Below, in pieces: positions 33,472 through 44,932 of a stretch of DNA of 64,000 nucleotides. Source of the DNA: Adenophora triphylla var. japonica (lineage: Eukaryota; Streptophyta; Magnoliopsida; Asterales; Campanulaceae); NCBI GenBank assembly GCA_022495995.1, contig JAFEMH010000528.1, positions 1-64,000 of the forward strand, read 5' to 3'. The notes under the pieces are model-generated. The model was not told the DNA's origin and did not search any database. It saw only the letters and a program-made list of their open reading frames with translations. Both the position numbers and the translations under genes were made by a program. Each line of letters starts with the position of its first letter. The first letter of the stretch is position 1.

Positions 33472-35553
33472 ATTCATTTCCACATTGAAAGGAAAAGTTT
33501 ATACCACTACAAACTTACAACCACACCACATTAATTACAAACCATAGTTGTAGATGATTATAAAAGTTATTTACAAACTTTACCCCAAAAGAATAACAAC
33601 CGACATATACCCTCCTAGCAAAACATACCCCGACAAGCAAAATACGATTCAACTGTGCCCCGGCCTCACCGATCCTGACCTCCTGTCCCAGTGGTATCTA
33701 AAAAAATAAAAGGGAGACGGGGTGAGAAAGAATCTCAGTAATCTATTATGCATGCAGCAAGATGCCAAGTAAAATGCAACACATAAGCAAGTCGTTTCAT
33801 ATCATGATTTGAACCGCAACACACACTTCATCCTCTAGGGAATACATGTATATACATCCTCTTGGGAATACATGTATCTAAACATCCTCTTGGGAACACG
33901 TTTATATTCATCCTCTAGGGAATACATGTATATACATCCTCTTGGGAATACATGTATCTAAACATCCTCTTGGGAACACATTTATATTCATCCTCTTGGG
34001 AATACATGTATATACATCCTCTTGGGAATACATGTATATACATCCTCTTGGGAATACATGTATCTAAACATCCTCTTGGGAACACATTTATTTTCATATC
34101 TACATGATTGAATAAATAATAATTCATGTATGCTCACAATCATTTCCATGATGTAGTGCAACACTTAATTCAAGCACATTTTATCATATAACCATTCAAA
34201 GGTAACCACGTAGAGTATAGGAACATACATGTAGCTCTATGTATTCATAATATCACATTACACAACCTACTTTCAAGTCCCATCATGAAATACCAAGTTT
34301 TATACCTTTGGTTCTTCAATCAATAATGACTTTTAGCCGTTTTCCAAGCAATATTTTCACTATTTCCCCAATTCCATTTTAACTATGTGAGACATCATTA
34401 TGTAGCTAAAGTGATCTACTTCATTCTACATTGAAAAGGGTTCAATCATGTTCTAGGTTGAATAGGTTTCTAAGCTTTAAAAGTTGAATCATAATTTCTG
34501 ATGCAGGGCACGACTCGTGCCTTTTTCCCCCAAGTTACTCAGAACGAGTTGGACCATTGATCACGACTCGTTGTCACGAGTGGCAAGAAGGGCACGACTC
34601 GTGCTCCTTGGCACGACTCGTGCCAAGACCAAAATCAGATACCAGATTGCAGACATCAGCACTGTTTCAACATATCCCATTTTTCCCAACTTCCTCTGTT
34701 TTTTTCCAAGGCCAACTCCATCTCCAACAGATCAAAACTAGCTTATACTTCAATTCCAACATATAACAACACTCAATACATGATTTATAACATCTATACC
34801 TTACAACTCCCAAAGTTGATTAACTATTCCATTGCTTTTTCCCCATGTTCATCAACCTTAGACACTTTTACCACTTTCCAAGCTAAAATCACATAATCCA
34901 CCAAGTTCAACAAAATCTTTATCACTTTTGGAACATCAATCAACACATATGCTCAACATAGAAGGGAGAATCATAATAACTTACTTGGAAAAGATGAAGA
35001 AGAACAAGGAACTTTTCTTGAATAGATGAACTCTTCTCGCCGCCGCGATCAATAATCCGCCATCCAACTTAGAATCCGAGCAAGGATTAATTTTCTAGGA
35101 TTTTAGGAAGGGTTTTAGGGTTTTAAGAATTTCTCTGCTGAAGAAGAAGATGAAGGAGATGAAGGAAGTATGGATTATAGAATTGGTTCTTAATTTAAAG
35201 GGATAAACATCCCACCTTTCCATAAAAGCCCTCCAAGCAATAACTACTTACCACTAAACCCCAACACTTTTAATTACCCTAAAGTCCCTACTACTTTATA
35301 ATTCCTTTCCTTCCCAAGTCAAATTAGAATATCCTTCTCAATTTAATTTCCCACATGACTCAATTTATCCTTATATCATAAAATGAATTCTTATCATTAT
35401 AAACACATAAACCATGAAATTAAGTAAATAATTAATCACAACATATACTAAGACCATTAAATGCACCAAATTAACATATAATGCATCATATAAAATGAAG
35501 TGCAACCCCCCATTCCCACGGCTCCACGTGTACCTAAACAGTGCCTAGGGTTA
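33472..35553 (-). repeat. Gypsy1 3' LTR, inner part, 5' end missing
   Basis: It matches 40287-42369 closely. At the internal side the match stops at GTGCCTAGGGTTA; the last 11 bases present in the 5' LTR (GGGTCGTGACA) and the polypurine tract are absent, and coding-side sequence follows directly. Confidence 0.9.
33826..34095. repeat. 26-28 bp tandem array in the Gypsy1 3' LTR
   Basis: About ten copies of a CATCCTCTTGGGAATACATG unit with alternating tails (TATATA, TATCTAAA, or a GGGAACAC variant) form a higher-order pattern. The same array is in the 5' LTR at 40643-40912, so it predates insertion. Confidence 0.85.
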
Positions 35554-35585
35554 CCCTTAAACCAAATTCGTCCCGAATTTGCCTA

Positions 35586-38500
35586 TTACTTACCGGAATG
35601 CTCGAACAAACTTGGATACTTCTCCCTCATTTCTGATTCTAATTCCCACGTAGATTCCTCTATCGTGTGATTCCTCCATAAGACCTTAACCACGGGGATG
35701 CTCTTAGTACGTAGCTCCTTAACTTGTCGTTCCAAGATCCTCAAGGGAATTTCCACATAGGTCATATCCGCTCTAACATCCTCGGGAGGCAAACTCAAGA
35801 TATGTGAAGGATCATAACAATACTTCCGTAACATGGATACGTGGAACACGTCATGAAGTGAAGATAGAGATGGGGGAAGAGCCAAACGGTAGGCCAACTC
35901 ACCCACCCGCTCTAGAATCTCAAAAGGCCCAATGAATCTCGGAGCTAACTTTCCCTTGTTGCCAAACCTTTTAATACCCGTTCTCGGCGATATCTTCAAG
36001 AAAACTGAGTCTCCCACCTGAAATGATAGTTCCCTTCTTCTTGTGTCCGCATAACTCTTTTGTCGACTTTGAGCTGTCTTTAACCTATCTCGAATCACCT
36101 TTATCTTTTCAGTTGAATCTCTCACTAAGTCCGGACCCCAAAGTCTTGCCTCGCCAACTTCGTCCCAACAAATTGGAGACCGACATTTTCTTTCGTACAA
36201 TGCTTCATAGGGTGCCATCTCTATGCTAGATTGATAACTATTATTGTAAGCAAACTCCACAAGAGGTAAATGATCTTCCCATGATGCTTGAAAATCCATA
36301 ACACATGCTCGGAGCATATCCTCCAAGATCTGAATAGTTCTCTCCGTTTGACCATCAGTCTGAGGATGAAATGCGGTACTGAAACTCAACTTTGACCCCA
36401 ATGCTTCGTGCAATGCTCTCCAAAACCGAGAGGTAAACCGCAGATCTCTATCTGACACAATGGTAACCGGCACTCCATGTAATCTCACAATCTCTCGAAT
36501 GTACAACTGAGCCAACTTTTCTAAGGAATACTTGATTGACACAGGTAGAAAATGTGCAGATTTAGTTAACCGATCCACAATCACCCATATCGCATCCATC
36601 TTCTTAGGCGTAGGAGGCAATCCGGTAACAAAATCCATCGAAATGCCTTCCCATTTCCACTCCGGAATCTCTAATGGTTGAAGCAATCCCGCAGGTCGTT
36701 GATGCTCCGCTTTGATTTGTTGACATGTGAGGCACTTGGACACAAACTCGGCAATTTCCTTTTTCATTCCATTCCACCAATATCCTCTCTTTAAGTCTTG
36801 ATACATTTTGGTACTCCCGGGGTGAACGGCAAACTTGGATATGTGACCCTCTTCTAACACTTGTCTTTTGATTTCCGGAGACGAAGGAACACAAATTCGA
36901 CCCCTGAAAGTTAAAATCCCCTCTTTATTCACTGAAAATTCACTTGCTTTTCCATCTTGCAACTTTTCTCGGATTTTCTTCAATTCCTCGTCATTCTGTT
37001 GGGCTTCCAAAAGATCTCTATACAAGGTTGGAATGGCTCTAACATTGGCAAATAACAAGTGACCCTTCACTTCCCGAGATCTCAAAGATGATAAATGAGC
37101 CTTACGACTAATAGCATCCGCTACCACATTCGCTTTCCCCGGATGATAAGAAATAGTGCAATCATAATCCTTCAAGAGTTCTAACCACCTCCTCTGTCTG
37201 TTGTTGAGTTCCTTCTGGGTGAATAGGTACTTCAAGCTTTTATGATCCGTGAATATCTCAAAGTTAGCTCCATATAAATAATGTTTCCACTTGTGTAAGG
37301 CAAATACAATAGCTGCTAACTCCAAGTCGTGAGTGGGATAATTTTGCTCTGCTGGTGATAGTTTCCGTGAAGCATACGCAATGACTTTTACCCTTTGCAT
37401 CAAAACACACCCCAATCCTTCTTTAGAAGCATCACTATAAATGATAAAATCCTCACATCCATCTGGCAAGGTAAGGATCGGAGCCGAAGTCAACCTCCTC
37501 TTCAATTCATTAAAACTAGCCTCACACTTCTCATCCCACACAAAAGGAACTTCCTTCCTAGTCAAACGAGTCAATGGCGTTGCAATCCGTGAAAAGCCCT
37601 CAATAAATCTCCGATAATATCCAGCTAGGCCGAGGAAACTACGAACCTCTGTCACTGTTGACGGCTGCTTCCAGTTTACTACTGCCTCAATCTTCGAAGG
37701 ATCTACGGTAATTCCATCGCGTGATACAACATGGCCAAGAAAAGAAATCCTCTCAAGCCAAAACTCGCATTTATTGAATTTGGCAAACAATTGTTTCTCC
37801 TGAAGCAAGGACAAAATGGTTCTCAAATGCTCTTCGTGCTCTTCCCGGGATTTAGAGTATACCAAGATGTCATCAATGAAAACCACCACAAAATTATCGA
37901 GATAGGGTTTGAAAATCCGATTCATCATATCCATAAACACAGCTGGAGCGTTTGTCAATCCAAAAGGCATCACAAGAAATTCATAGTGTCCATACCTCGT
38001 TCTGAATGCAGTTTTAGGGATATCCTCCGCTTTGATCTTCAACTGGTGATAACCACTACGCAAATCCAACTTGGAATAAATAACCGAACCCTGAAGCTGA
38101 TCGAAGAGGTCATCAATGTGAGGCAACGGATATTTGTTCTTGATAGTGGCTTGGTTCAACAGCCTATAATCAATACACAATCGGAGCGTACCATCCTTCT
38201 TTCTAACAAATAATACTGGCGCTCCCCAAGGTGATACACTAGGGCGAATGAAACCCCGGTCAAGAAGTTCTTGCAATTGCACTTTCAACTCTTTAAGTTC
38301 CGCTGGAGCCATTCGGTACGGAGCCTTAGAAATGGGAGAGGTACCCGGTACAAGATCAATACAAAACTCTATCTCCCTATCAGGAGGCATAGCATACTCT
38401 TCTGAAAACACATCACTGAATTCGTTCACAACAGGCACTTGGGACAACTCGGGAGATTTCTTGCGAATATCTACCGCATAAGCCAAATAACCCTCACACC

Positions 38501-39971
38501 CTTTTGACAACAACTTCCTAGCTTTTAATGCAGAGATCACATTTATACCAAACAATGATTTATCAGCATCAAAAACAAATATAGGCACATTAGGCATAGA
38601 AAAGGTGACGCGCTTCTTGCGACAATCCACCAAAGCATGACAATAGCTTAACCAATCCATGCCTAAGATAACATCAAAGTCCCGGATTGGTAATTCTACC
38701 AAATCTACGGGCAACACATGACCACATATAAGCACTTCACAATCATGATATATCAGAGAAGATTCGAGGCACTCTCCTACGGGAGTAGACACCTCTAACA
38801 CATAGGGCAACATCTTGGGCATTTTATGCAATGTGAATGCAAAATGAGGTGAAACATACGAATGAGATGACCCAGGGTCAATAAGGACACGAGCCCTGAC
38901 CCCTGAGACAGGAACAATACCTCTAATAACTGCTGACGGATCTACTTCACCACGACCTAGGGCAAACACCCTACCCGGGACTCTCTCCTTAGGTTTTCCT
39001 TCCACATCCCTCTTAACACCACTTTTTGGTTGCACCCCCTGCGGTCTGCCACCCGCAGCCAGACTCCGGATAAGCTTTGGACAATCTCTCCTATAATGTC
39101 CCAATTCACCGCAACTAGTACACCTTCCTTGCTTGGTCCAACAATTTTCTTCCACATGTCCACCCTTCTTACACCAATTACACACAACACCAACTTTATT
39201 GGTTGTCGGACGAGAAGAACCACCAACACTTCCTCCTTTAGCACCTCCAAGAGTTGGAGCTTTTGGTTGCCCCCGCTGTTGACCTGATCCCTGACCTGAG
39301 AACTTTGACCTGAATCCTCCACCATCATGCTTGCCTCTGTGTTCTTCGATATCATTCTCGATTCTGTAAGCCATGTTTACTGCCGCCTGATACGTAGGGA
39401 AGTCATGAGTCAATAGCTGTTTCCTGAATTCTATCCTCAACCCCTTCACGAACCGATAAACTCTTCTTTGTTCATCCGGTATAAGATGTGGACAATATCT
39501 TGCCAATTCGGTAAACTTCGATGAATACTGAGCCACAGACATTGTTCCTTGTTCCAACTTTAGAAATTTCGCTTCTTTATTATCCCTCGTCACCATTGGT
39601 ATGAAATGCTCCCTGAAACTTCGAGTGAAATTATTCCATGTCTGTGGAGTATGCTGTCTTTCCCAACTTTCCCTGAGTATTTGCCACCAATGTTCAGCTG
39701 GCCCTTCGAGTTTGAATATCGCACAACGAACCTTCTCCTCGTCTGAGCTTCCCATTGCCACAAAAATTTTCTCCATTGCTTTCAACCACCTCTCCGCTTT
39801 AACCGTATTCGAGTCTCCGTTGTAACTGGGTGGAGCCAACTTAACAAACTTTTCCAATCCATGAGCTTGTCTTCCCTCTTGTTGTTGTTGCTGACCTTGG
39901 CCTTGAGCCGCCATACTCTGAATAAAGGACCGGAACATGTTCATCAAATCCGAATTCGGATCCCCCCGCAT
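35586..39971 (-). CDS. Gypsy1 gag-pol polyprotein
   Basis: An open frame of 1461 codons. The gag core ([12 protein letters not shown] ... FREHFIP) spans about residues 60-210. Two zinc knuckles follow at roughly 265-300 ([28 protein letters not shown]). The aspartic protease has [12 protein letters not shown], with DPG in place of the usual D-S/T-G. Reverse transcriptase includes [13 protein letters not shown] and FIDDILVYS; RNase H begins DASKEGLG. Integrase has an HHCC finger ([17 protein letters not shown] ... CLTCQ) and the [23 protein letters not shown] and [13 protein letters not shown] blocks. The C-terminus (residues about 1405-1455) resembles a chromodomain. A better family start, [10 protein letters not shown] at 40017, is one frame away, separated by a run of six G near 39965; this may be a one-base indel that cost the element its normal start. 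Confidence 0.93.
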   Translation of the reverse strand: MRGDPNSDLMNMFRSFIQSMAAQGQGQQQQQEGRQAHGLEKFVKLAPPSYNGDSNTVKAERWLKAMEKIFVAMGSSDEEKVRCAIFKLEGPAEHWWQILRESWERQHTPQTWNNFTRSFREHFIPMVTRDNKEAKFLKLEQGTMSVAQYSSKFTELARYCPHLIPDEQRRVYRFVKGLRIEFRKQLLTHDFPTYQAAVNMAYRIENDIEEHRGKHDGGGFRSKFSGQGSGQQRGQPKAPTLGGAKGGSVGGSSRPTTNKVGVVCNWCKKGGHVEENCWTKQGRCTSCGELGHYRRDCPKLIRSLAAGGRPQGVQPKSGVKRDVEGKPKERVPGRVFALGRGEVDPSAVIRGIVPVSGVRARVLIDPGSSHSYVSPHFAFTLHKMPKMLPYVLEVSTPVGECLESSLIYHDCEVLICGHVLPVDLVELPIRDFDVILGMDWLSYCHALVDCRKKRVTFSMPNVPIFVFDADKSLFGINVISALKARKLLSKGCEGYLAYAVDIRKKSPELSQVPVVNEFSDVFSEEYAMPPDREIEFCIDLVPGTSPISKAPYRMAPAELKELKVQLQELLDRGFIRPSVSPWGAPVLFVRKKDGTLRLCIDYRLLNQATIKNKYPLPHIDDLFDQLQGSVIYSKLDLRSGYHQLKIKAEDIPKTAFRTRYGHYEFLVMPFGLTNAPAVFMDMMNRIFKPYLDNFVVVFIDDILVYSKSREEHEEHLRTILSLLQEKQLFAKFNKCEFWLERISFLGHVVSRDGITVDPSKIEAVVNWKQPSTVTEVRSFLGLAGYYRRFIEGFSRIATPLTRLTRKEVPFVWDEKCEASFNELKRRLTSAPILTLPDGCEDFIIYSDASKEGLGCVLMQRVKVIAYASRKLSPAEQNYPTHDLELAAIVFALHKWKHYLYGANFEIFTDHKSLKYLFTQKELNNRQRRWLELLKDYDCTISYHPGKANVVADAISRKAHLSSLRSREVKGHLLFANVRAIPTLYRDLLEAQQNDEELKKIREKLQDGKASEFSVNKEGILTFRGRICVPSSPEIKRQVLEEGHISKFAVHPGSTKMYQDLKRGYWWNGMKKEIAEFVSKCLTCQQIKAEHQRPAGLLQPLEIPEWKWEGISMDFVTGLPPTPKKMDAIWVIVDRLTKSAHFLPVSIKYSLEKLAQLYIREIVRLHGVPVTIVSDRDLRFTSRFWRALHEALGSKLSFSTAFHPQTDGQTERTIQILEDMLRACVMDFQASWEDHLPLVEFAYNNSYQSSIEMAPYEALYERKCRSPICWDEVGEARLWGPDLVRDSTEKIKVIRDRLKTAQSRQKSYADTRRRELSFQVGDSVFLKISPRTGIKRFGNKGKLAPRFIGPFEILERVGELAYRLALPPSLSSLHDVFHVSMLRKYCYDPSHILSLPPEDVRADMTYVEIPLRILERQVKELRTKSIPVVKVLWRNHTIEESTWELESEMREKYPSLFEHSGK

Positions 39972-40101
39972 CTGGATCTCCTTCCCCCCTTTGCTGTCCT
40001 TTACCAGTATCAGCCATCACACAATTCCCTGCATCAAACACTCGACGTCAGACATCACACTCCCCCTTAGACTCGACTTCTACCCTTGACATCTAACCTT
40101 A

Positions 40102-40113
40102 GCTCTGATACCA
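40102..40113 (-). promoter_or_regulatory. Gypsy1 primer binding site (tRNA-iMet type)
   Basis: In element sense TGGTATCAGAGC starts three bases inside the 5' LTR edge. It is the standard plant site complementary to the 3' end of initiator tRNA-Met. It serves as the control against which the unusual Copia sites stand out. Confidence 0.92.
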
Positions 40114-40115
40114 AC

Positions 40116-42380
40116 TGTGGGGCCTCCCCAACCCCGGGACCTCTAAATTCGTGCCCCGCTGGTAGTACCCCCAAAACTTCTCATCCATTTGGAAACCCTT
40201 TCTAACACACCATCCATGTTAAATGAAACTTTTACGAAAATTTTTAACATGATCTTCCTAAATGGAAGACTCAAGAAACCTACTTCCATTCATTTCCACA
40301 TTGAAAGGAAAAGTTTATACCACTACAAACTTACAACCACACCACATTAATTACAAACCATAGTTGTAGATGATTATAAAAGTTATTTACAAACTTTACC
40401 CCAAAAGAATAACAACCGACATATACCCTCCTAGCAAAACATACCCCGACAAGCAAAAGACGATTCAACTGTGCCCCGGCCTCACCGATCCTGACCTCCT
40501 GTCCCAGTGGTATCTAAAAAAATAAAAGGGAGACGGGGTGAGAAAGAATCTCAGTAATCTATTATGCATGCAGCAAGATGCCAAGTAAAATGCAACACAT
40601 AAGCAAGTCGTTTCATATCATGATTTGAACCGCAACACACACTTCATCCTCTAGGGAATACATGTATATACATCCTCTTGGGAATACATGTATCTAAACA
40701 TCCTCTTGGGAACACGTTTATATTCATCCTCTAGGTAATACATGTATATACATCCTCTTGGGAATACATGTATCTAAACATCCTCTTGGGAACACATTTA
40801 TATTCATCCTCTTGGGAATACATGTATATACATCCTCTTGGGAATACATGTATATACATCCTCTTGGGAATACATGTATCTAAACATCCTCTTGGGAACA
40901 CATTTATTTTCATATCTACATGATTGAATAAATAATAATTCATGTATGCTCACAATCATTTCCATGATGTAGTGCAACACTTAATTCAAGCACATTTTAT
41001 CATATAACCATTCAAAGGTAACCACGTAGAGTATAGGAACATACATGTAGCTCTATGTATTCATAATATCACATTACACAACCTACTTTCAAGTCCCATC
41101 ATGAAATACCAAGTTTTATACCTTTGGTTCTTCAATCAATAATGACTTTTAGCCGTTTTCCAAGCAATATTTTCACTATTTCCCCAATTCCATTTTAACT
41201 ATGTGAGACATCATTATGTGGCTAAAGTGATCTACTTCATTCTACATTGAAAAGGGTTCAATCATGTTCTAGGTTGAATAGGTTTCTAAGCTTTAAAAGT
41301 TGAATCATAATTTCTGATGCAGGGCACGACTCGTGCCTTTTTCCCCCAAGTTACTCAGAACGAGTTGGACCATTGATCACGACTCGTTGTCACGAGTGGC
41401 AAGAAGGGCACGACTCGTGCTCCTTGGCACGACTCGTGCCAAGACCAAAATCAGATACCAGATTGCAGACATCAGCACTGTTTCAACATATCCCATTTTT
41501 CCCAACTTCCTCTGTTTTTTTCCAAGGCCAACTCCATCTCCAACAGATCAAAACTAGCTTATACTTCAATTCCAACATATAACAACACTCAATACATGAT
41601 TTATAACATCTATATCTTACAACTCCCAAAGTTGATTAACTATTCCATTGCTTTTTCCCCATGTTCATCAACCTTAGACACTTTTACCACTTTCCAAGCT
41701 ATAATCACATAATCCACCAAGTTCAACAAAATCTTTATCACTTTTGGAACATCAATCAACACATATGCTCAACATAGAAGGGAGAATCATAATAACTTAC
41801 TTGGAAAAGATGAAGAAGAACAAGGAACTTTTCTTGAATAGATGAACTCTTCTCGCCGCCGCGATCAATAATCCGCCATCCAACTTAGAATTCGAGCAAG
41901 GATTAATTTTCTAGGATTTTAGGAAGGGTTTTAGGGTTTTAAGAATTTCTCTGCTGAAGAAGAAGATGAAGGAGATGAAGGAAGTATGGATTATGGAATT
42001 GGTTCTTAATTTAAAGGGATAAACATCCCACCTTTCCATAAAAGCCCTCCAAGCAATAACTACTTACCACTAAACCCCAACACTTTTAATTACCCTAAAG
42101 TCCCTACTACTTTATAATTCCTTTCCTTCCCAAGTCAAATTAGAATATCCTTCTCAATTTAATTTCCCACATGACTCAATTTATCCTTATATCATAAAAT
42201 GAATTCTTATCATTATAAACACATAAACCATGAAATTAAGTAAATAATTAATCACAACATATACTAAGACCATTAAATGCACCAAATTAACATATAATGC
42301 ATCATATAAAATGAAGTGCAACCCCCCATTCCCACGGCTCCACGTGTACCTAAACAGTGCCTAGGGTTAGGGTCGTGACA
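40116..42380 (-). repeat. Gypsy1 5' LTR
   Basis: A 2265-bp LTR bounded by TG...CA. In element sense it starts TGTCACGACCCTAACCC. It contains a 26-28 bp tandem array (about 40643-40912), four CACGACTCGTG-type near-palindromes (about 41323-41440) and AT-rich flanks. The short frames over the array are repeat artefacts. Confidence 0.93.
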
Positions 42381-42431
42381 TGAGGTGTCAACTAGGGACT
42401 TAAAGGGAGAACTAGAGGTACTACCAGACAT
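42381..42431 (-). pseudogene. Copia1 gag, first 17 codons
   Basis: An ATG at 42431 opens 17 codons rich in Ser and Thr (MSGSTSSSPFK...), ending exactly in the TGAGG duplication at the edge of Gypsy1. The frame is continuous with codon one of the gag segment at 26429 once Gypsy1 is ignored. It is too short to be seen as a gene on its own. Confidence 0.85.
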
Positions 42432-42444
42432 GATTCAATAAACT

Positions 42445-42458
42445 ATATTTTCTCTTAG
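42445..42458 (-). promoter_or_regulatory. Copia1 primer-site region complementary to its own LTR
   Basis: In element sense the LTR ends at 42461, two bases follow, then CTAAGAGAAAATAT. This is perfectly complementary over 14 nt to the LTR segment 42672-42685 (and 21363-21376 in the 3' LTR). There is no TGG-starting site that would pair with a tRNA CCA end. Confidence 0.6.
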
Positions 42459-42460
42459 AC

Positions 42461-43172
42461 TGTTGAAAATTAATTAACAACACCACAGATTAAACAAGTA
42501 ATTTAATCAACAATAGGGGAATTTATTAATCAAGTCAAGATCGTACCAATTAATAAGCCAATAGCAAAACGACAGCAAGGAAAACGGGATCAGGAAAACA
42601 AACAGAAACAATAAAACAAACGATTAGAAAAACGTATCGTGATTTGATCGAGTCGCCTTAGGAAGACTGTCCTAAGAGAAAATATTGCCCCCAATTGGTG
42701 CAACTCATGTACAGGCAAATTTCTTCGAGGATAAAACGATCACGGATTACGTACCACAAATCAGCACACAAGTAGGTAATCACCGGTGGTCCTATCTCAG
42801 TCGCCTTGAATCTCACGAACAAATCTCTAATGAACCCGGAGTAATCGAACAATGAAAAAAACTAGAGAAATTGAGTTTTTCTCTTGTAAATCTCATAATC
42901 AACCCGGATGGAGGAAGTATTGTATTTATACATATGGTAAATTAGGGTTTAGAGTCTTAATACGACTTAAAAACTGCTCTAATTCGGCCCAGAAAAATCA
43001 CCAACCCGACACGAGCGCGGCCGCCCTCGAGGCTGGCGCGACCGCACTACACATCATGCAATTCACGTCGAGTTCTCTGTACACCAGCGCGGCCGCCCTC
43101 CAGCACAGAACTTCCGACTTGATTTTTCCTTAGCCAAATTCAGTTCAAGCCAACGACGCTCCAAGGTCATAG
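42461..43172 (-). repeat. Copia1 5' LTR, main part
   Basis: This is the 3' portion (in element sense) of the 5' LTR, matching 21152-21887 with scattered substitutions and one deletion of about 20 bp in the GC-rich block. It is cut at 43172 by Gypsy2; the remaining 40 bp are at 62573-62612. A TATA-like TATAAATAC is readable on the minus strand near 42930. Confidence 0.92.
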
Positions 43173-44913
43173 TGTAAGTGCTCCAATTTGAGCTTGTTAG
43201 AATTTTCGTTGGAAAATTAACGAAAGTTATAACATTTCTAACAATTCCTAACAATCCTAACCTTTCTAACAAAGTGAGGGTAAAATGGGCATTGTTATTT
43301 AAGGTTAAACCTTAAAAAGAATCTTAAAAAAGAAAAACAAAAGAATAAAACCACAAATAGAAATGCTGGAAACATAATCTGGCTGGTCAATTTGAATTTT
43401 GAAAAGAAATATTCCCCTTGTCCAAAGCTGGAGCTGCATTTAATGAACAGTGCACGCTGAGGGGACTTGTCCGCGCGGATAGGTTTGCATTTTCAGGAGG
43501 GCTATAAATTGAGCCCTCCAGTCACAAAAATAAGGAAGAACAACACATTTTGCACCGAACCTCTGGCGAAATATAGAGAGAAAACAGTGAGAATTCACTT
43601 GAATTGTCACCATTTTCTCTCCAATCTTTCCCAACTCATACTCATCCACTCACTCTCATATTAAAGCCCTAAACACTCATACACTCAAGCCAAACACTCA
43701 AGAACACAAGGAAGATTGGTAAACCCTCCTCTTCCTAACCCTAAATCTCATCCATGCATGCATCTTCAAACTACAAAATGTAGTTCTTTCATCTTCTTGC
43801 TCTAGATCTAAGAAGATCACCATGGAAGACCATCTCCATGGATGATCTTCTACAAAGATCAACATTATTTTCAAGTTCTCTTACTTTCTTGCAAAGAAAA
43901 CTCATTTTCAAAACCCTAAAAACCATTTTCAAGCATAAAATCTCATTTTCAAAGGATAAAAATCCCCTTCCCAAGCAAATGAAATGCTTAGTCCTAATGT
44001 ACCCCAAGGATGGTTTGGTATAGTTGATTCACCACTAAAATGTCTAGTGATCACTAACCAAAACCTAGGGAAATGGGGACAAGCATGGATGCAAAACCCC
44101 CCTTAAAATAATATTTTCTTTCTTGAGAAGTTGCTGTCCAGTAGCAATTTTTCCAGACCTCAGTCCATTGTCTTAATTTTTGGACACAGATGAACTTGGA
44201 ATTTGGTGTTGACTACAAAATACTTTTTGTAGCCAACATCCAGAGATTTCCAGACATATTTTTACTTTATTTTTTGGGTGAGTAAAACTCCTCTTTTCAA
44301 ATTTTCTTTCAGAGGCTAGTTCATCAGCTTCTGGGAATCCAGATCTCATATCTGAGGTTTCCAGAAGGTTTTGACCCCTCAAATCTTCTCCAAAATGGAA
44401 AATTCCTTCTCACAAACTTTATTTAAGGTGTCTAGAACAACTTTCATTCTCTGAGTTTATCCATATTATGAAGTTTTAAGACCCTTGAATACATTTCAAA
44501 ATCAAAGGTCCACTGCCTTTTTCATTCTGGCAGAAATGGCTCTCAACTTCAAAAGGTCTTTTGAGTACCAAATCTCAATCCAAAAATCTTCCAAAAAATC
44601 ATGGGATCAGTTTAAAGTCTTAAAAAGATATCCCAATTTTTACTTTTCTGAGTTTCAACTTATTTTGGCCAAAACACACACACACACACACACACAAATG
44701 ATTTTCAGCTTGGAAGACTCGTTTTACGAGGCGCGTCGGGTGCACACTAACGTCCTTCCCGACGCGTAACATGACCTCCGAACCTAAAATCTCTGATCTC
44801 GGGCTTTTTTCAAAGTTTTGGCCCTCAAAATTAAAATGGCGTGGCGACTCCGTTTTCGTTGATTTTCTTTTAAACAAAAAATGGGAAAATTTTCTGATAC
44901 ACACATCATCACA
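43173..44913 (+). repeat. Gypsy2 5' LTR
   Basis: A 1741-bp LTR from TGTAAGTGCTCC to CATCATCACA. The core promoter has TCCGCGCGGA at 43470-43479 and TATAAAT at 43503-43509. A CA microsatellite lies at about 44675-44696. A hairpin CGCGTCGGG / CCCGACGCG (about 44731-44767) lies near the 3' end. Confidence 0.95.
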
Positions 44914-44914
44914 G

Positions 44915-44932
44915 TGGCGACTCCGCTGGGGA
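44915..44932 (+). promoter_or_regulatory. Gypsy2 primer binding site (tRNA-Arg type)
   Basis: TGGCGACTCCGCTGGGGA lies one base after the 5' LTR. As I recall, this is the site type of Ogre/Tat elements, complementary to the 3' end of a tRNA-Arg, and it supports the lineage call independently of the proteins. Confidence 0.88.

Larger units (their letters stand above)
26435..42380 (-). mobile_element. Gypsy1, Ty3/gypsy chromovirus (Tekay/Del-like)
   Basis: Minus-strand element with 5' LTR 40116-42380, a tRNA-iMet-type primer site, gag-pol 39971-35586, and a 3' LTR at 26435-26605 plus 33472-35553 (split by Copia2). TGAGG flanks both ends (26430-26434 and 42381-42385). A chromodomain-like C-terminus and LTRs over 2 kb fit the Tekay/Del chromoviruses. 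The LTRs differ at only about eight positions seen by eye, so it is young. It lacks its polypurine tract and the first bases of the 3' LTR. Confidence 0.93.

Noticed and set aside
33915..34127. Minus-strand frame with repeated YIHVFPRGC-like units (also 40731-40943)
   Set aside because: It is a translation of the 26-28 bp LTR tandem repeat.
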